Part shown: one piece after another, positions 49,960 through 59,484 of the stretch
How the letters are laid out: each line of letters opens with the position of its first letter
Numbering within the stretch: position 1 is the first letter of the stretch
Origin: Gammaproteobacteria bacterium
Lineage (GTDB): Bacteria; Pseudomonadota; Gammaproteobacteria; Steroidobacterales; Steroidobacteraceae
Reading direction: 5' to 3'
Assembly (NCBI GenBank): GCA_025350055.1
Contig: JANXYK010000009.1
Location: 18,302-82,301, forward strand
Length of the DNA: 64,000 nt
Position numbers and translations under genes: made by a program
Notes under the pieces: model-generated
Told to the model about the DNA's origin: nothing
Databases searched by the model: none
What the model saw: only the letters and a program-made list of their open reading frames with translations

Positions 49960-50688
49960 TCAGCGCGCTGTCTGCAGCAGCGCGATCATGTCGCGCACCG
50001 CGGCCGGCAATCCGCTGAAGATCGCCTGCGCGATGATCGCATGACCGATGTTCAACTCCGTGATCTCGGGAATCGCCGCTATCGGCTGCACGTTGCGATA
50101 GTTGAGGCCGTGCCCTGCGTGCACGATCAGGCGGCGCTGCGCCGCGTGGCGTGCGGCCGCGCGCAGCCGCTCGAGCTCATGGGCCTGCGCCGCACCGCTG
50201 GCCTCGGCGTATTCGCCGGTGTGCAGCTCGACGACCGCCGCGCCGCACTCACCCGCCGCATCGATCTGCGCCGGGTCCGGATCGATGAACAACGCTACGC
50301 GTATGCCCGCCGCATTGAGCCGCTCGCAGGCCTTGCGCACGGCACTGCTGGCCGCGCGCACATCGAGCCCGCCTTCAGTGGTCAGCTCGGCGCGCCGCTC
50401 GGGCACCAGGCAACAGTCGGCGGGTCGCACTTCGATGGCCAGCGCCATCATCGGTTCGGTGTTGGCCATCTCGAGATTCATCCGCGTGGCCAGCAGGCCG
50501 CGCAGCGCGCGCACGTCGCGTTCCTGGATGTGGCGCCGGTCTTCGCGCAGGTGCAGTGTGATGTTGTCGGCGCCCGCCTGCTCGGCCAGCACCGCCGCAT
50601 GCACCGGATCGGGATAAGCGGTGCCACGCTGCTGACGGAGCGTGGCCACGTGATCGATGTTGACGCCCAGTTCCATCCGCCCGTTCAT
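49960..50688 (-). CDS. pdxJ: Pyridoxine 5'-phosphate synthase
   Basis: PdxJ condenses 1-deoxyxylulose 5-phosphate with 3-amino-2-oxopropyl phosphate in vitamin B6 synthesis. The 242-residue TIM barrel starts [20 protein letters not shown] and contains [57 protein letters not shown] and [17 protein letters not shown]. The open frame runs on to 50973 inside recO; ATG 50688 is fixed by an ATGA overlap with the recO stop. Confidence 0.95.
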   Translation of the reverse strand: MNGRMELGVNIDHVATLRQQRGTAYPDPVHAAVLAEQAGADNITLHLREDRRHIQERDVRALRGLLATRMNLEMANTEPMMALAIEVRPADCCLVPERRAELTTEGGLDVRAASSAVRKACERLNAAGIRVALFIDPDPAQIDAAGECGAAVVELHTGEYAEASGAAQAHELERLRAAARHAAQRRLIVHAGHGLNYRNVQPIAAIPEITELNIGHAIIAQAIFSGLPAAVRDMIALLQTAR

Positions 50689-51449
50689 GCACTCGCACCC
50701 CTGATCCTGGCCACTGCCCGCGCCACCACGCGGGTCTTGAGTTCGCGGCCCTCGAGGCAATGATCGAGCGCCGCACGCAACAGCGCGCGCACCGCGCGCA
50801 GCGACTGAGGGTCCTCCGGCAGCTGGCCCTCGGTCAGCTGCAACAGCATGCGGCCCGGAAGCAGCGGGCTGTCGCTCACGCCCTCGTGCTGCTCTGGCCG
50901 CTGCCGGCGCACGCCCTCGCCTGCAGTGAAATGATAATACGCATCCTCGAGCACGGTGCTGCCATCGGCGCAATCGCGGCTGAGTTCGACGCCGAAGCCC
51001 AGCAGCTCGAGCAGGCGCAGCTCGAACTGGCGCAACGCCGCTTCGAGCGACGCACCCGCGCGCAACTGCTCGAGCGTGGCCCGGTACTGCAAGTAGAGCT
51101 CGGGATGCGGATCGTGCGCCACGGTGAGCTTGAGCAGCAGCTCGTTCAGGTACCAGGCGCTGAGCAGCGCCTCGGGCGCCAGCTGAGCCGGCGGCGAGCC
51201 ATCGTTCTCGGCACCGGTGAGCGTGGGTGCCTCACCGCGCCCGGTCCACGACAGCAACAAGGGCCGGAACGGTTGCAGGCCGGAATAGCGCGTCCACGCG
51301 CCACGTGTGCCGCGCGCGCCGCGTGCGAAGGCCGTAAGCCGCCCGTGTTCGGCCGTGAACAGCTCGACGATAAGGCTGGTGTCGCGCCAGGGCCGTTGAT
51401 GCAGCAGATAGCCACAGCACAACTCCACGCGCGCGCCCACGCGACTCAT
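50685..51449 (-). CDS. recO: DNA repair protein RecO
   Basis: RecO anneals and loads RecA with RecR. The 254-residue protein has the N-terminal OB fold ([32 protein letters not shown]) and a helical C-terminal domain ([40 protein letters not shown]). The zinc finger seen in some RecO proteins is absent, as in most gammaproteobacteria. Its Cys count is low. Overlaps with era upstream and pdxJ downstream (both ATGA) show tight coupling in the rnc operon. Confidence 0.93.
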   Translation of the reverse strand: MSRVGARVELCCGYLLHQRPWRDTSLIVELFTAEHGRLTAFARGARGTRGAWTRYSGLQPFRPLLLSWTGRGEAPTLTGAENDGSPPAQLAPEALLSAWYLNELLLKLTVAHDPHPELYLQYRATLEQLRAGASLEAALRQFELRLLELLGFGVELSRDCADGSTVLEDAYYHFTAGEGVRRQRPEQHEGVSDSPLLPGRMLLQLTEGQLPEDPQSLRAVRALLRAALDHCLEGRELKTRVVARAVARIRGASA

Positions 51450-52336
51450 TCGAGCTCCAACTGCTGCAGCGCGCGCACATCATCGGCCCAGTTCTCGCGC
51501 ACCTTGACGAACAGCGTGAGGTGATGACGGCGCCCGAAGATATGGTTCAGCTCCAGACGCGCACTGCGGCCGATGCGCTTGAGGCGCTCGCCACCAGCGC
51601 CGATCACGATGGGCTTCTGGCCGGCACGATCGACCCAGATCAGGGCGCTCACTTCGGTGCGGCCGTCGGGCGTGGTCTCCAGCTTCTCGACTTCGACCGC
51701 GATGCCGTAGGGCAATTCCTCGACCAGCTCCAGCGTCAGCTTTTCGCGGATGCACTCGGCGATGCGGAACTTGTCGCTGCGATCGGTGACCTGTCCTTGC
51801 GGGAACATGCGCTCGCCTTGCGGGAGCGCGGCCAGGATCGTGCGCTTGAGTTCATCGAGATTGCCGGCGCGTAGCGCCGAGACCGGCACGATCGCCAGGA
51901 AATCGGCGCGCGTGGCGAGCTGCCCGACGTAGGGCAGCAGCAGTTCGCGCGGATACACTTTGTCGATCTTGTTGACCACGCAGATCACCGGCCGGCCCGA
52001 CTCGCGCACGCGTTGCAGCGCCAGTTCGTCTTCGTCCGTCCAGCGCTGCGCTTCGACCAGCAGCAGCGCCAGGTCGCAATCGGCCAGCACCGAGGTTGCG
52101 GTGCGGTTCATCGCGCGATTGAGGGCGCGCTCGTGCCCCTGGTGCATACCGGGAGTATCGACGAAGGCAATCTGCCCCTCGGGTGTATCGACAATGCCGA
52201 TGATGCGGTGGCGCGTGGTCTGGGGGCGCGGCGTGACGATAGCCAGCTTCTGGCCCAGCAGCGCGTTGAGCAAGGTGGACTTGCCGACGTTCGGCCGCCC
52301 GATCAGCGCCGCGAAGCCACTGCGATAGTCACTCAT
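51446..52336 (-). CDS. era: GTPase Era
   Basis: Era is an essential GTPase that binds 16S rRNA in 30S maturation. The 296-residue protein has the G motifs GRPNVGKSTLLNALLG (G1), DTPGMHQ (G3) and VVNKIDKVYPRELLL (G4). A C-terminal KH domain follows (LIWVDRAGQKPIVIGAGGER and LKRIGRSARLELNHIFG). The start at 52336 lies 6 bp after the rnc stop. It overlaps recO by ATGA. Confidence 0.96.
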   Translation of the reverse strand: MSDYRSGFAALIGRPNVGKSTLLNALLGQKLAIVTPRPQTTRHRIIGIVDTPEGQIAFVDTPGMHQGHERALNRAMNRTATSVLADCDLALLLVEAQRWTDEDELALQRVRESGRPVICVVNKIDKVYPRELLLPYVGQLATRADFLAIVPVSALRAGNLDELKRTILAALPQGERMFPQGQVTDRSDKFRIAECIREKLTLELVEELPYGIAVEVEKLETTPDGRTEVSALIWVDRAGQKPIVIGAGGERLKRIGRSARLELNHIFGRRHHLTLFVKVRENWADDVRALQQLELE

Positions 52337-52342
52337 CGCGCT

Positions 52343-53038
52343 TCAGCCGGGCAGCTGCGTCAGCAGCGCCTGCGCCGCCACCTGTTCGGCGCGACGCCGG
52401 CTCATGCCGCTGCCATTGGCCTTGAGACGCAGGGCCTCGATCGCGCAACTGACTTCGAACACCTGCGCATGCGATTCGCCCTCGATGCCGACCACGCTGT
52501 AGCGTGGCAGCGCCAGGCCACGCCCCTGCAGCCATTCCTGCAGGCGGGTCTTGGCATCCTTCTGCTCATCGGCATCGCCGGCCGCGGCCGGCTCGAGCGC
52601 CGCCAGTGCCGGGCCCAGCACGCTCAGCATCAGCTCGCGCACCCGCTCGAAGCCCGCCTCCAGATACAGCGCGCCACACAGCGCCTCGAAGGCATCGGCC
52701 AGTATCGATTCACGACGGAAGCCGCCGGTCTTGAGTTCGCCCGCGCCGAGGGCCAGCACCGCACCCAGATCCAGCCCGGTGGCGATGCGCGCCAGCGACG
52801 TGCCGCTGACCACCGCGGCGCGCAGCCGGCTCAATGAGCCTTCGTCGGCCTGCGGATAGCGGCTGTAGAGGTGTTCGGCGACGATCAGGTTGAGGATCGC
52901 ATCGCCCAGGAATTCCAGGCGCTCATTGTTGGCGCGCGCGGCGCTGCGGTGGGTGAGGGCCTGCTCGAAAAGTCTGGGGTCGACGACCTGGTACTGGAGC
53001 TGGCGCAGCAGCCACTCGGCGGCGCGCTCGCTCGTCAC
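52343..53038 (-). CDS. rnc: Ribonuclease III
   Basis: RNase III cuts double-stranded RNA, including rRNA precursors. The 231-residue protein shows the catalytic signature NNERLEFLGDAILNLIVAEH, ILADAFEALCGALYLEAGF and a C-terminal double-stranded-RNA-binding domain (DAKTRLQEWLQGRGLALPRY). The start is GTG at 53038 in a GTGA overlap with the DUF4845 stop. In E. coli RNase III autoregulates the rnc-era leader; here the upstream gene is coding, so that mechanism would have to differ. Confidence 0.95.
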   Translation of the reverse strand: MTSERAAEWLLRQLQYQVVDPRLFEQALTHRSAARANNERLEFLGDAILNLIVAEHLYSRYPQADEGSLSRLRAAVVSGTSLARIATGLDLGAVLALGAGELKTGGFRRESILADAFEALCGALYLEAGFERVRELMLSVLGPALAALEPAAAGDADEQKDAKTRLQEWLQGRGLALPRYSVVGIEGESHAQVFEVSCAIEALRLKANGSGMSRRRAEQVAAQALLTQLPG

Positions 53039-53400
53039 TGCAGATCGACCTGCTTCCTGAACTGCACCACGATCAGCACGTTGCTAAACAGCGGCGCCGG
53101 GTCTTCGTAATCGGCCACGGCCACCCACTTGTCGCCATCGCGATGAATGTCGATTTCCTTGGCAGCCGGATGATCGACATACTCGACATCGAAGCGCTTC
53201 TCGAGCGAGGCGCGCAGCGCCACCGGATTGACCTGCGAATCGCCGCGGGTATCGGCAGCCAGCTGTTCGAGCGAGCGCACCACGCGGAAGTAGTTGAGGT
53301 ACAGCGGCGTCACACGAATGCCGACATAGACCAGGATGGCGAGCGGCACCAGCAGGAATACCCAGCCAATGAAGGTCACGCCACGTTGATGTTTGCGCAT
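53035..53400 (-). CDS. DUF4845 membrane-anchored protein
   Basis: The 121-residue protein has one N-terminal membrane helix (about 7-29, GVTFIGWVFLLVPLAILVYV) and a periplasmic or cytoplasmic domain (LYLNYFRVVRSLEQLAADTR, FDVEYVDHPAAKEIDIHRDG, FSNVLIVVQFRKQVDLQ). It matches DUF4845, commonly between lepB and rnc in gammaproteobacteria. The N-terminus resembles a type IV pilin-like leader (RKHQRGVTFIGW), an inference only. ATG 53400 has GAGGACG upstream. Confidence 0.86.
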   Translation of the reverse strand: MRKHQRGVTFIGWVFLLVPLAILVYVGIRVTPLYLNYFRVVRSLEQLAADTRGDSQVNPVALRASLEKRFDVEYVDHPAAKEIDIHRDGDKWVAVADYEDPAPLFSNVLIVVQFRKQVDLQ

Positions 53401-53431
53401 GAAACCGTCCTCCCCGGGTCTGCTACCCGGA

Positions 53432-54517
53432 TCAATCGATATGCTTGCCGATCCGCCGCCAACTGGGGCCACCCGAGCGCTGCCAATCCCAATTGAACCA
53501 GATTCGCGAGGCCCTGCCGACCAGATTCTCCTCGGGCACGAACCCCCACACGCGGCTATCGGAGCTGTTGTCGCGATTGTCGCCGATCATCAGATAGTGG
53601 CCAGGCGGCACCCTGATGTCGAATCTATCATTGAGGTCGGGCCCGTCGCCATGCCGGGCGTCATCACATTGATAACTGTGGTCCATGTTGCGGTTGCAAC
53701 TGGCCACCGGCGGCGCACCCAGCCCGCCGCTGGTGCGGCAGGAAAGCGTCTGGTGCAGGTGCTTGCCCAGCTGCTCCTCGCCCAGGCGCATGTTGAGGTA
53801 GCAACCATCGTCGAAACGGCCGCGATCGGTCACCGGCACCGGCGTGCCATTGACGATCAGCTGGTCATCCTGGATCGAGACAGTGTCGCCCGGCAGCCCC
53901 ACCAGCCGCTTGATGTAGTTCACGGCCGGGTCGGGCGGAAAGCGGAACACCACCACATCGCCGCGCTCAGGCTCGCCTATCGCCAGGAGCTTGCGATTCA
54001 GCACCGGCATGCGCAGGCCGTAGGCAAATTTGTTCACGACGATGAAATCGCCGTCGAGGAGCGTGGGCATCATGGAATCGGAGGGAATGCGGAACGGCTC
54101 GAAGATGAAGGCGCGTACCACCAGCACCAGCGCCGCCACGGGCAGGAAACTGCGCGCATAGTCGACCGTGACTGGCAGCGCCACGGCGCCGGCATCCACG
54201 CCAGCAGCCAGCGCGCGCCGTTGCCGCTGCGGCGCCAGCAGCCAGCGATCCACCGCCCAGATCAGCCCCGAGATCGACAGCACCAACGTCAACACCAGCG
54301 AGAAATCGAGGCGCTCGGAAACCAGCACCCGCCCGATGGCGCCGATCACCGCCACCGGCAGCAGCGTGTACACCACGCGCAACCAGGCCGGGTCCTGCGC
54401 CTCGCCCGGGAGCGCTGCCAGCCGCCGGGCCGGCCGGATGAACCAGTCGTCGATGACACCGATCAGCGTGAGCGGCAACGCGAGGTAGGTGAGGAACTGG
54501 AGTATCTGCATCTTCAT
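53432..54517 (-). CDS. lepB: Signal peptidase I with N-terminal membrane extension
   Basis: LepB removes signal peptides. The 361-residue protein has the catalytic dyad Ser148 (RIPSDSMMPTL) and Lys203 (NYIKRLVGLPGD) and box E MIGDNRDNSSDSR. The catalytic Ser lies late because an N-terminal block of about 110 residues, with hydrophobic stretches at 5-25, 48-66 and 70-92, precedes the usual membrane segment 123-139. An insert with several Cys (GCYLNMRLGEEQLGKHLHQ onward) sits between boxes D and E. It is downstream of lepA. Confidence 0.92.
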   Translation of the reverse strand: MKMQILQFLTYLALPLTLIGVIDDWFIRPARRLAALPGEAQDPAWLRVVYTLLPVAVIGAIGRVLVSERLDFSLVLTLVLSISGLIWAVDRWLLAPQRQRRALAAGVDAGAVALPVTVDYARSFLPVAALVLVVRAFIFEPFRIPSDSMMPTLLDGDFIVVNKFAYGLRMPVLNRKLLAIGEPERGDVVVFRFPPDPAVNYIKRLVGLPGDTVSIQDDQLIVNGTPVPVTDRGRFDDGCYLNMRLGEEQLGKHLHQTLSCRTSGGLGAPPVASCNRNMDHSYQCDDARHGDGPDLNDRFDIRVPPGHYLMIGDNRDNSSDSRVWGFVPEENLVGRASRIWFNWDWQRSGGPSWRRIGKHID

Positions 54518-54553
54518 GTCTGATCCTTGTGCGTCAGCCGCGCGGCGCGCGAC

Positions 54554-56347
54554 TCATTTGCGGCCGACCTTGAGCACGGCCAGGAAGGCTTCCTGCGGAA
54601 TCTCCACCTGGCCAACCTGCTTCATGCGCTTCTTGCCTTCCTTCTGTTTCTCGAGCAGCTTTTTCTTGCGCGTGATATCGCCGCCGTAGCATTTTGCCAG
54701 CACGTTCTTGCGCAGGGCCTTCACCGTGGCGCGCGCGATCACATGGCTGCCGATCGCCGCCTGCACAGCCACTTCGAACATCTGCCTGGGAATCAGCTCC
54801 TGCATCTTGTCCACCAGCTCGCGGGCGCGCTGGTAGGCGCTGTCGCGGTGGATGATGAGCGCCAGCGCATCGACTTTGTCACCATTGATCAGCACATCGA
54901 GCTTGACTAGCGGTGCCGCCTGGAAATGGCTAAATTCATAGTCGAAGGAAGCATAGCCGCGACTCACCGACTTGAGGCGGTCGAAGAAATCGAGCACCAC
55001 TTCGGCCAGCGGCAGCTGGTATTGCAGCGCCACCTGCGTGCCCAGGAACTGCATCTTCTTCTGCGCGCCGCGCTTTTCGCTGCACAGGCCCAGCACCGCG
55101 CCCACATAGTCGGGCGGCACCAGGATGTTGGCAGTGATGATCGGCTCGCGCACCTCTTCGATGCGATCGGGCGCCGGCAACTTGGCCGGGCTGTCGACGT
55201 GCAACACCTTGCCGTCGGTGCACACGACCTCGTACACCACCGTGGGCGCACTGCTGATCAGCTCGAGCTGGTACTCGCGCTCGAGCCGCTCCTGCACGAT
55301 ATCCATGTGTAGCAGGCCCAGAAACCCGCAGCGGAAACCGAAACCCAGCGCCGTGGACGCTTCGGGCTCGTAGTGCAGCGCCGAGTCGTTCAGGCGCAGC
55401 TTGGCGAGCGCGTCGCGGAAGCTCTCGTAGTCCTCGGAATTGATCGGGAACAGGCCGGCGAACACGCGCGGCTGCACTTGCTTGAAGCCCGGGAGCGGCG
55501 CCCCGCAGGGCCGGCTGTCGTGGGTGATGGTGTCACCGACCGGCGCGCCATCGATTTCCCTGATGCCGGCGATCACGAAGCCGACTTCCCCGGCGCCCAG
55601 TTCCGGCAAGGCCACCGAACGCGGCGTGAAGCGCCCCAGCTTATCGACACCATGGCTGCGGCCCGTGGACATCATGCGCAGCTTTTCACCCTGGCGCAGC
55701 GTGCCATTCATCACCCGCACCAGCGAGACTACGCCGACATAGTTGTCGAACCAGGAATCGATGATCAGCGCCTGCAGCGGCGCCTGCGGATCGCCCTTGG
55801 GCGGCGGGATGCGCAGCACAATGGCTTCCAGCAGCTCGGCTACGCCCTCGCCAGTCTTGGCGCTGACGCGCGCCGCATGCTCGGCGCTGATGCCAATGAT
55901 CTCTTCGATTTCGGCGGCCACGCGCACCGGGTCAGCCGAGGGCAGGTCGATCTTGTTGATGACCGGCAGCACCTCGAGCCCCTGCTCCACCGCGGTGTGG
56001 CAGTTGGCGACGCTCTGGGCCTCCACGCCCTGCGAGGCATCGACCACCAGCAGCGCGCCATCGCAGGCCGCCAGGCTCCGCGAGACTTCGTAGGAAAAAT
56101 CGACGTGGCCGGGGGTGTCGATCAGGTTGAGCTGGTAACGTTGACCGGCCTGCGAATTGTAGAACAGCGTGACGCTCTGCGCCTTGATGGTGATGCCGCG
56201 CTCGCGCTCCAGGTCCATGGAATCGAGCACCTGGGCCTGCATCTCGCGCTCCTCGAGGCCGCCGCACAGCTGGATGAGGCGGTCGGCGAGCGTCGATTTA
56301 CCGTGGTCTACATGCGCGATGATCGAGAAATTACGTATGAATTGCAT
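54554..56347 (-). CDS. lepA: Elongation factor 4 (LepA)
   Basis: LepA is a ribosome-bound GTPase of translation quality. The 597-residue protein has G1 ([16 protein letters not shown]), G3 ([19 protein letters not shown]), G4 NKIDLP, and the LepA-specific C-terminal domain ending [23 protein letters not shown] 56347 is taken as the start; an adjacent TTG at 56350 is possible. It precedes lepB on the same strand, the conserved lepA-lepB pair. Confidence 0.95.
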   Translation of the reverse strand: MQFIRNFSIIAHVDHGKSTLADRLIQLCGGLEEREMQAQVLDSMDLERERGITIKAQSVTLFYNSQAGQRYQLNLIDTPGHVDFSYEVSRSLAACDGALLVVDASQGVEAQSVANCHTAVEQGLEVLPVINKIDLPSADPVRVAAEIEEIIGISAEHAARVSAKTGEGVAELLEAIVLRIPPPKGDPQAPLQALIIDSWFDNYVGVVSLVRVMNGTLRQGEKLRMMSTGRSHGVDKLGRFTPRSVALPELGAGEVGFVIAGIREIDGAPVGDTITHDSRPCGAPLPGFKQVQPRVFAGLFPINSEDYESFRDALAKLRLNDSALHYEPEASTALGFGFRCGFLGLLHMDIVQERLEREYQLELISSAPTVVYEVVCTDGKVLHVDSPAKLPAPDRIEEVREPIITANILVPPDYVGAVLGLCSEKRGAQKKMQFLGTQVALQYQLPLAEVVLDFFDRLKSVSRGYASFDYEFSHFQAAPLVKLDVLINGDKVDALALIIHRDSAYQRARELVDKMQELIPRQMFEVAVQAAIGSHVIARATVKALRKNVLAKCYGGDITRKKKLLEKQKEGKKRMKQVGQVEIPQEAFLAVLKVGRK

Positions 56348-56386
56348 CAAGGAAAACCCGGGACCCCAGGGGCCGGGGCGCGCGGA

Positions 56387-56680
56387 TTATAGCCGCAAAA
56401 GCCGCAGCAATTCCGTGCTGTCCAGCCGGTAGTGGCACACCGGCACCCCATCGAGCAGCAACACCGGCACCTTGAGGCCGTAGCGCTGCAGCAGCGCCGG
56501 GTCGGCATCCGCATCGACCAGCGTCAACGGGGGAAGCGGATAGCGCTGGCGCAGTGCTGCGTACTCGAGCTGCAGCTCTTCACACAGATGACAGTCATCG
56601 CGCGTGACCAGGCTGAGCTGGGGCGCTGACGGCGTGGCACTCAAGGCGTAAGGCTCAACGATGCACGCCACCGCCGGCAT
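56387..56680 (-). CDS. Glutaredoxin-like protein (DUF836 family)
   Basis: The 97-residue protein has a thioredoxin fold with a CxxC (TRDDCHLCEELQLEYAALR) followed by LTLVDADADPALLQRYGLKV and the cis-Pro region KVPVLLLDGVPVCHYRL. It matches the glutaredoxin-like DUF836 family. Redox partners are unknown. The start is uncertain: ATG 56680 overlaps rseB by 26 bp, and upstream ORF sequence is proline/glycine noise. It lies between rseB and lepA where relatives often carry mucD. Confidence 0.8.
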   Translation of the reverse strand: MPAVACIVEPYALSATPSAPQLSLVTRDDCHLCEELQLEYAALRQRYPLPPLTLVDADADPALLQRYGLKVPVLLLDGVPVCHYRLDSTELLRLLRL

Positions 56681-57728
56681 GTGCGGCCCCGGGGCCGCCT
56701 GCCCCTGCCCCGCGCCCGGCCTCCGTGGCCCGCAGCGACCCGGCAATTGCGCGCACCGTACCGGCCGGCACCTCGCCGATCGCCGTCACCTTGTGACCAT
56801 CGATCATGGTCGATATGGCTGTGGATGAGCCGAGCGACGTCACGGTGGTGGGCGCCTGGCCCTGCGCTCCCTGGCCGCCGGCAGCCGGGGCACCCACCTC
56901 AGTGGCTTCGACGAACACCGACACCGAGGCCACACCGTCGCTGAACACCAGGTGAGTCACGGTCTGGCTGCCGCCCGGCAGCAGGCGCGTGGAACGACCG
57001 GTCATGCGGAAGCCCGGGGGCAAGGGGCCCGTCTGCCATTTCAGCGCGGGCATGGCGTCATTGGCGGCGCCGGCCATCACGCTCTCGTGGCGCAGCCAGC
57101 GCCAGTTGCGTGCATCGAAGGGCGGTTGCAGCGCTTTGTCGTCGATATGCGCAGGCAGCGTGAGCTCGGTGAACACCAGCTGCTCGACCACGCTGCCCGC
57201 GGCGGTACGCAGCTGGGTCTTGAGCGGCATGGCGCTCGTGCCATCGATCCAGACCCGGTAGCCATAACGCAGATCATCGTGCGGCTCGACATCGATCACA
57301 TGCGCGGCGCGGCCGCTGATGCGCGTTTCCGGCGCTTCGCTCAACGTATAGAGCTGCGAGGCGACGCTATCGAGTTGCGTCAGTTCGGCCAGCAGGAGGC
57401 TGCGTTGCGACGCGCTCTCGACCATCACCACGCGCCGGTCGGGAAAATAGGTGCTCAGCTCGCCGCCGCGACGCACGAACTCGCGCCCCGAACCATCCAT
57501 CGCCTGGATGCGCTCGGCGACGCCGTTGTCATCGACGCGATGGACCACGTGCAGGGTGTCGGTCTGGCCGCCGTGCTCGTGTACGAAGGTGCCCTGGTAG
57601 TTGCGCGTGGCCAGCGCATGTTCCATGCGCTCGAGCCAGCCGCGCGCGTCATCGGCAGCCAGCGCCGCGGCCGCGGCGCCCAGAGACACGGAGACCAGCG
57701 CTACTACACGGGCCTTATGGCTGAACAT
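56655..57728 (-). CDS. rseB: Sigma-E regulatory protein RseB/MucB
   Basis: RseB protects RseA from cleavage and senses envelope lipids. The 357-residue precursor has a signal peptide (about 1-23, VVALVSVSLGAAAAALAA), a LolA-like N-terminal domain (GWLERMEHALATRNYQGTFV, LSTYFPDRRVVMVESASQ) and a C-terminal domain (GPLPPGFRMTGRSTRLLPGG). The start was moved from 57797 to 57728 (MFSHKARVVAL). It overlaps the rseA stop by 14 nt. The C-terminal tail is Gly/Ala rich. Confidence 0.92.
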   Translation of the reverse strand: MFSHKARVVALVSVSLGAAAAALAADDARGWLERMEHALATRNYQGTFVHEHGGQTDTLHVVHRVDDNGVAERIQAMDGSGREFVRRGGELSTYFPDRRVVMVESASQRSLLLAELTQLDSVASQLYTLSEAPETRISGRAAHVIDVEPHDDLRYGYRVWIDGTSAMPLKTQLRTAAGSVVEQLVFTELTLPAHIDDKALQPPFDARNWRWLRHESVMAGAANDAMPALKWQTGPLPPGFRMTGRSTRLLPGGSQTVTHLVFSDGVASVSVFVEATEVGAPAAGGQGAQGQAPTTVTSLGSSTAISTMIDGHKVTAIGEVPAGTVRAIAGSLRATEAGRGAGAGGPGAAHAGGGVHR

Positions 57729-58410
57729 CGGGCTGGACACGGGCGCCGCTCGCACGCGCAGCGTCAGGTGGCACATCGACTGGCGCCACCAACTCATCGC
57801 TGACCAGAATCGATACCACGTTGGGACGCGACAGTGGCGACATCACGGCGCTGTGCGCCAGCACGTAGTTGGCGAGCGACGCCGATACAGCCGGCGCTGC
57901 GCTGGTGCTGCGCGGCGGCACCACATAGCTGGCCGGCTCATTGCTAGCCGACACCGAAACCAGCGACGGGTGCGCGGCCACGCTCACGCCCTGGATCGAA
58001 GCGGCGGCCGGCAGGGCTGCACGGGTCACCGTCGGCGAATAGGCCACCAGCGAATCCTGGGTGACGGGCAGACCATTGCGCAGCAGCATGATGGCGGCGC
58101 CCGCCACACCGGCGGCCAGGCCCGCGCCGAGCGCGGCGCTACGCCATGGGCGCGACGAGCGCGCGCCCGTGCCGGCAGCGGCTGCAACCGGTGCAGTCTG
58201 CAAGCCTGCGCTCACGCGGCGTGCGAAATTCGGGTTGACCTGCGCCACCGGTTCGGCGCGCAGTGCGGCGCCGATCACGGCATAGCGCGACCAGGTGGCG
58301 CGCAGGTTTTCCTCGCGCGTCAGCCGGCGCGAGAGCAGTTCACATTCGGCCGCCGGCAACTCGCCATCGAACATGGCGGACAACTGGCTTTCTTGTTCGT
58401 CGCGATTCAC
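57715..58410 (-). CDS. rseA: Anti-sigma-E factor RseA/MucA
   Basis: RseA binds and inactivates RpoE until regulated proteolysis. The 231-residue protein has the N-terminal RseA domain (MNRDEQESQLSAMFDGELPA, LTREENLRATWSRYAVIGAA) and one membrane helix (about 91-112, SAALGAGLAAGVAGAAIMLL). Its low-similarity periplasmic C-terminus is rich in Ser/Val/Ala. It starts with GTG at 58410 in a GTGA overlap with rpoE, so anti-sigma and sigma are translationally coupled. Confidence 0.9.
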   Translation of the reverse strand: MNRDEQESQLSAMFDGELPAAECELLSRRLTREENLRATWSRYAVIGAALRAEPVAQVNPNFARRVSAGLQTAPVAAAAGTGARSSRPWRSAALGAGLAAGVAGAAIMLLRNGLPVTQDSLVAYSPTVTRAALPAAASIQGVSVAAHPSLVSVSASNEPASYVVPPRSTSAAPAVSASLANYVLAHSAVMSPLSRPNVVSILVSDELVAPVDVPPDAARASGARVQPDVQP

Positions 58411-59015
58411 AACAACTCCTGTGCGCGGCCCAGGCCGCCGTCAAAGACTTCGCGCAACTGGCGATCGATGGCTTCACGGGCGCGGAAGATGCGCGAGCGC
58501 ACCGTGCCCACCGGACAATTCATCGAGGCCGCGATCTCCTCGTAGCTCAGGCCCTCGAGCTCGCGCAGCATGATTGCGGTGCGCAGGTCTTCGGGCAGTT
58601 CGCCGATGGCGGCGTGCACGATATTGCGGATCTCTTCGCTGAGCGCCAGGCCCTCGGGCGTATCCGGATCGCGCAGCCGGCTCAGCATGTCGGGACCGTC
58701 TTCATCGTCGTGTGCATCAATCTCGTAGCCGACCGGATTGCGGTTGCGCGAGACCAGGGAATTCTTGGCGGTGTTGATCGCGATGCGATACAGCCAGGTG
58801 TAGAAGGCGCTGTCGCCGCGAAACTGCGGCAGCGCCCGGTAGGCTTTGATGAAGGCTTCCTGTGCGACATCTTCCGCGTCCGCCGGGTTGCGCAGATACC
58901 GCATCACCAGCTTGACCACCTTGTGTTGATACTTGAGTACCAGCAGGTCGTAGGCGGCACGCTCGCCCGCCTGCACCCTTCTCACCAGGCTGAGATCGCC
59001 AGTATCGGCGGCCAT
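58407..59015 (-). CDS. rpoE: RNA polymerase sigma-E factor (RpoE/AlgU)
   Basis: RpoE is the envelope-stress ECF sigma factor. The 202-residue version starts MAADTGDLSLVRRVQAGERA and has sigma region 2 (DLLVLKYQHKVVKLVMRYLR, DVAQEAFIKAYRALPQFRGD) and region 4 (LRELEGLSYEEIAASMNCPV). An in-frame ATG at 59096 would add 27 residues without clear similarity. It heads the rpoE-rseA-rseB cluster. I saw only a weak sigma-E-like sequence upstream, so autoregulation is expected from the family but not shown. Confidence 0.93.
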   Translation of the reverse strand: MAADTGDLSLVRRVQAGERAAYDLLVLKYQHKVVKLVMRYLRNPADAEDVAQEAFIKAYRALPQFRGDSAFYTWLYRIAINTAKNSLVSRNRNPVGYEIDAHDDEDGPDMLSRLRDPDTPEGLALSEEIRNIVHAAIGELPEDLRTAIMLRELEGLSYEEIAASMNCPVGTVRSRIFRAREAIDRQLREVFDGGLGRAQELL

Positions 59016-59199
59016 CAGTGAGCGCCCGTCATCCGCGGCGGGCCCACTCGCACCCGGCACCGGTTCCGACCCTGCAGGAAGTTTAAAGTTCGCCATACCG
59101 CGGGTCGTCCCTGCACCAAGCCTTCCCCCAATGCTGCCTTCAGTGGCCAGTCTAGCAGCAGGGATACAGTTGACAGTCATCGCGCCATTCCCACCCAAG

Positions 59200-59484
59200 C
59201 TAAGGCCTGCCGAGCTTCAATCCCGCTTTGAGTCGCCGCCACTGGTTCGGTTCCACGACCGAGCCATCGATGATCAACAATTTGCGCCGACCCTCACTGC
59301 GTCAGTGCATCCACAGCAGCGGACCCAGCCTCCGGGGTGGTAGCGGTTGGACATAACTCCCCCGCCCGCTGCGCTCCTGCAGCCACCAGCGGCAGGCGGC
59401 AACCCAGGCTGATGGCCAGCGCCAGGGCCAGGCCACCACAGTGCCCAGCCACAGGCCAGGCGCGCAGAGCCTTTCAGCTCAATG
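59200..59484 (-). pseudogene. Decayed ygfX/cptA-like remnant downstream of sdhE
   Basis: After the sdhE stop, pieces resembling the YgfX protein appear in all three minus-strand frames in the right order: [15 protein letters not shown], then a hydrophobic LALALAISLG stretch, then ERSGRGSYVQPLPPRR. The last frame hits an in-frame TGA and continues as RRKLLIIDGSVVEPNQWRRL ending LKLGRP. No intact frame spans it, and the length (about 95 codons) is shorter than the usual about 135. A complete ORF at 59274-59543 in one frame is not homologous beyond its start. Similarity is judged by eye and needs a search. Confidence 0.55.

Noticed and set aside
59097..59199. Sigma-E type promoter for rpoE (CAACTG ... 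ACTGG)
   Set aside because: Only four of six and three of five positions fit and the spacer is short; too weak to annotate.
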